From assembly GCF_014204945.1 (NCBI RefSeq), contig NZ_JACHMN010000002.1:3681001-3745000 (forward strand): 64,000 nt of DNA. Direction: 5' to 3'. Under the pieces are notes generated by a model that was given only the letters and a program-made list of their open reading frames with translations, did not search any database and was not told the origin of the DNA. The stretch's first letter is position 1, and each line of letters starts with the position of its first letter. Origin of the DNA: Allocatelliglobosispora scoriae (GTDB lineage: Bacteria > Actinomycetota > Actinomycetes > Mycobacteriales > Micromonosporaceae). A program made the position numbers and the translations under genes. Shown here one piece after another: positions 62,893 through 64,000 of this stretch.

Positions 62893-62969
62893 CAAGATCG
62901 CCGCAACTCTTCAAGAGTTGGTCCTAACGGGTTTCTAGGACCAACTCTTGAAGAGTTGCGGCGATCTTG
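62893..62969. repeat. Dispersed palindromic repeat, near-perfect 33-bp inverted pair (copies 5a and 5b)
   Basis: Arms 62893-62925 and 62937-62969 are exact reverse complements around an 11-nt spacer. Each arm again contains AACTCTTGAAGAGTT with CGGCGATCTTG. It lies after deoD (minus strand) and upstream of the TetR operon, so it could end deoD transcription before the TetR promoter. Confidence 0.85.
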
Positions 62970-62981
62970 GGGGTTGGAGAA

Positions 62982-63689
62982 CTAGGCGATCGCGGTGTCC
63001 AGGGCGATCTCGACCATCGAGGAGAAGGTCTGCTCGCGCTCCTGAGCCGTCGTGGCCTCGCCGCGCTTGATGTGGTCGCTCACCGTGAGCAGCGTCAGCG
63101 CCTTGGCGCCGAAGCGAGCGGCGATCGTGTAGAGCGCCGCCGACTCCATCTCCACCGCCAGCACGCCGTAGTCGGCGAGCCGGTCGTAGAGGTCCGGCCG
63201 GTCGGTGTAGAAAGCGTCCGCAGCGAGGATCGGCCCGACCTTCATCTCGATGCCCCGGGCCTCGGCGACCTCGACGGCCTTGCGGAGCAGCCCGAAATCG
63301 GCCACGGGTGCGTAGTCGATCAGACCGTCGAACCGCTGCCGGTTCATGTTGGAGTCCGTCGACGACCCGATCGCGGCCACCACGTCGCGGAGGTTGAGCG
63401 ATTCGGCCAGCGCCCCGCAGGAGCCGACCCGGATCAGCGTCTTCACGCCGTACTCGTTGATGAGCTCGTGGGCGTAGATGGACGCCGATGGCATGCCCAT
63501 CCCGGAGCCCTGAATCGAGACCGGAACACCCTGGTAGGTGCCCGTGAACCCGAACATGTTGCGCACCGTCGAATAGCACTTCGCATCGGTGAGGAAGGTC
63601 TCGGCGATCCACTTCGCGCGGAGCGGGTCTCCCGGCATGAGGACCCGTTCGGCGATCTCGCCCGGCTTGGCTCCGATGTGCGTACTCAT
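62982..63689 (-). CDS. deoD: Purine-nucleoside phosphorylase (DeoD-type)
   Basis: 235 residues. [44 protein letters not shown] and [15 protein letters not shown] are the phosphate- and nucleoside-binding motifs of hexameric Deo[12 protein letters not shown] near the C-terminus is the catalytic Asp region. It splits purine nucleosides with phosphate. It is preceded by a gap with tRNA-Ser on the other strand. Confidence 0.95.
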   Translation of the reverse strand: MSTHIGAKPGEIAERVLMPGDPLRAKWIAETFLTDAKCYSTVRNMFGFTGTYQGVPVSIQGSGMGMPSASIYAHELINEYGVKTLIRVGSCGALAESLNLRDVVAAIGSSTDSNMNRQRFDGLIDYAPVADFGLLRKAVEVAEARGIEMKVGPILAADAFYTDRPDLYDRLADYGVLAVEMESAALYTIAARFGAKALTLLTVSDHIKRGEATTAQEREQTFSSMVEIALDTAIA

Positions 63690-63775
63690 GGGCCAGATCT
63701 TTCCACGACGAGCCCGGCGGCGGGGCGAAGGAAGCCGTTTCGATCTGGGGCCAGGTCTCGTGTAATGTACCCGGC

Positions 63776-63865
63776 GGTGGTGTGTCCGAGTGGCCTAAGG
63801 AGCACGCCTCGAAAGCGTGTGAGGGTGAGAGCCCTCCCAGGGTTCAAATCCCTGCACCACCGCCA
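63776..63865 (+). tRNA. tRNA-Ser(CGA)
   Basis: The acceptor GGTGGTG pairs with CACCACC. The anticodon stem CACGC/GCGTG encloses loop CTCGAAA with anticodon CGA. A long class II variable arm and a T-arm AGGGTTCAAATCCCT are present, then an encoded CCA. Confidence 0.95.
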
Positions 63866-63868
63866 ATC

Positions 63869-63896
63869 CGAGAGCCGGGCAGCTGCCCGGCTCTCG
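63869..63896 (+). terminator. Terminator after tRNA-Ser(CGA)
   Basis: A 12-bp perfect stem (CGAGAGCCGGGC / GCCCGGCTCTCG) around AGCT lies 3 bp after the tRNA CCA. Confidence 0.8.
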
Positions 63897-63951
63897 GCGT
63901 ATCCGGGCATGGCGCGTCCACCAAAACGGACATATTGCATAGTCTGGTGCG

Positions 63952-64000
63952 GTGCAGACGCAGACACCGGTGAAGCCGATCCGAACCCTCGACGATGTGC
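63952..64000 (+). CDS. Possible start of a gene cut by the window end
   Basis: A GTG at 63952 opens a frame reading MQTQTPVKPIRTLDDV before the window ends. No ribosome site is visible, so it may be leaderless or not real. The family cannot be called. Confidence 0.35.
   Translation, partial: MQTQTPVKPIRTLDDV

Overview
The window is high-GC DNA with long GC-driven shadow ORFs on the opposite strands, many GTG starts, GGAGG-type ribosome sites and short intergenic gaps. It carries actinobacterial markers: a 6C-type small RNA, an IdeR-like iron box, RepSA/Pif-like integrative-element genes, a TadA-associated protein next to tadA, and a DUF6230/DUF6114-like pair. I infer a filamentous actinomycete, probably Micromonosporaceae; no rRNA or marker gene fixes the genus.

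Layout. 0-10.5 kb: a LytS/LytTR two-component pair (response regulator cut by the window edge), an exopolysaccharide sugar transferase, an Fpg/Nei glycosylase, an ATPase behind a four-site palindrome array, a GT4 glycosyltransferase, an MFS exporter, and a tight three-gene operon (nucleotidyltransferase, glycerol-1-phosphate-dehydrogenase-like enzyme, CDP-alcohol phosphotransferase) that looks like a CDP-polyol/lipid head-group pathway. 10.6-21.9 kb: housekeeping genes (CBS protein, aminotransferase, 6C RNA, CorA, cyclophilin, rhomboid protease, an OmpR-type two-component system, GT2, quinone oxidoreductase, MFS) ending in tRNA-Ser(TGA). 22-39 kb: a secretome-rich block with an 820-residue repeat protein, an M4+M28 double protease, a subtilisin-like protease and a large protein with repeated regulatory-like domains. 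Between these lie an iron-regulated FhuF-like reductase, an HTH-peptide-deformylase fusion, a CPBP protease and a flavohaemoglobin. 39.3-46.35 kb: tRNA-Ser(GCT) and tRNA-Arg(ACG), the latter being the attachment site of a 6.8-kb pSAM2-like integrative element (integrase, excisionase, RepSA, a small Cys-rich protein, GntR repressor with operators, HTH-Nudix protein, large hairpin) bounded by a 50-bp direct repeat. It has no visible FtsK-like transfer gene. 46.4-64 kb: small hypothetical genes, the DUF6230/DUF6114 pair, DUF885 hydrolase, EamA transporter, PHP protein, M48 protease with a membrane partner, a secreted propeller protein, prephenate dehydrogenase, M23 lipoprotein, tadA locus, TetR/thioesterase pair, deoD and tRNA-Ser(CGA).

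A dispersed palindromic repeat (core AACTCTTGAAGAGTT, with conserved GCGGCGATCTTGGG on one side) occurs at five loci, mainly at gene 3' ends. Twice it forms near-perfect 33-35-bp inverted repeats. The least ordinary items are the HTH-peptide-deformylase fusion, the M4-M28 fusion, the 15-bp-phased operator array, the Tra-less integrative element with its large hairpin, the G1P-dehydrogenase/cytidylyltransferase/CDP-alcohol operon and this repeat family.
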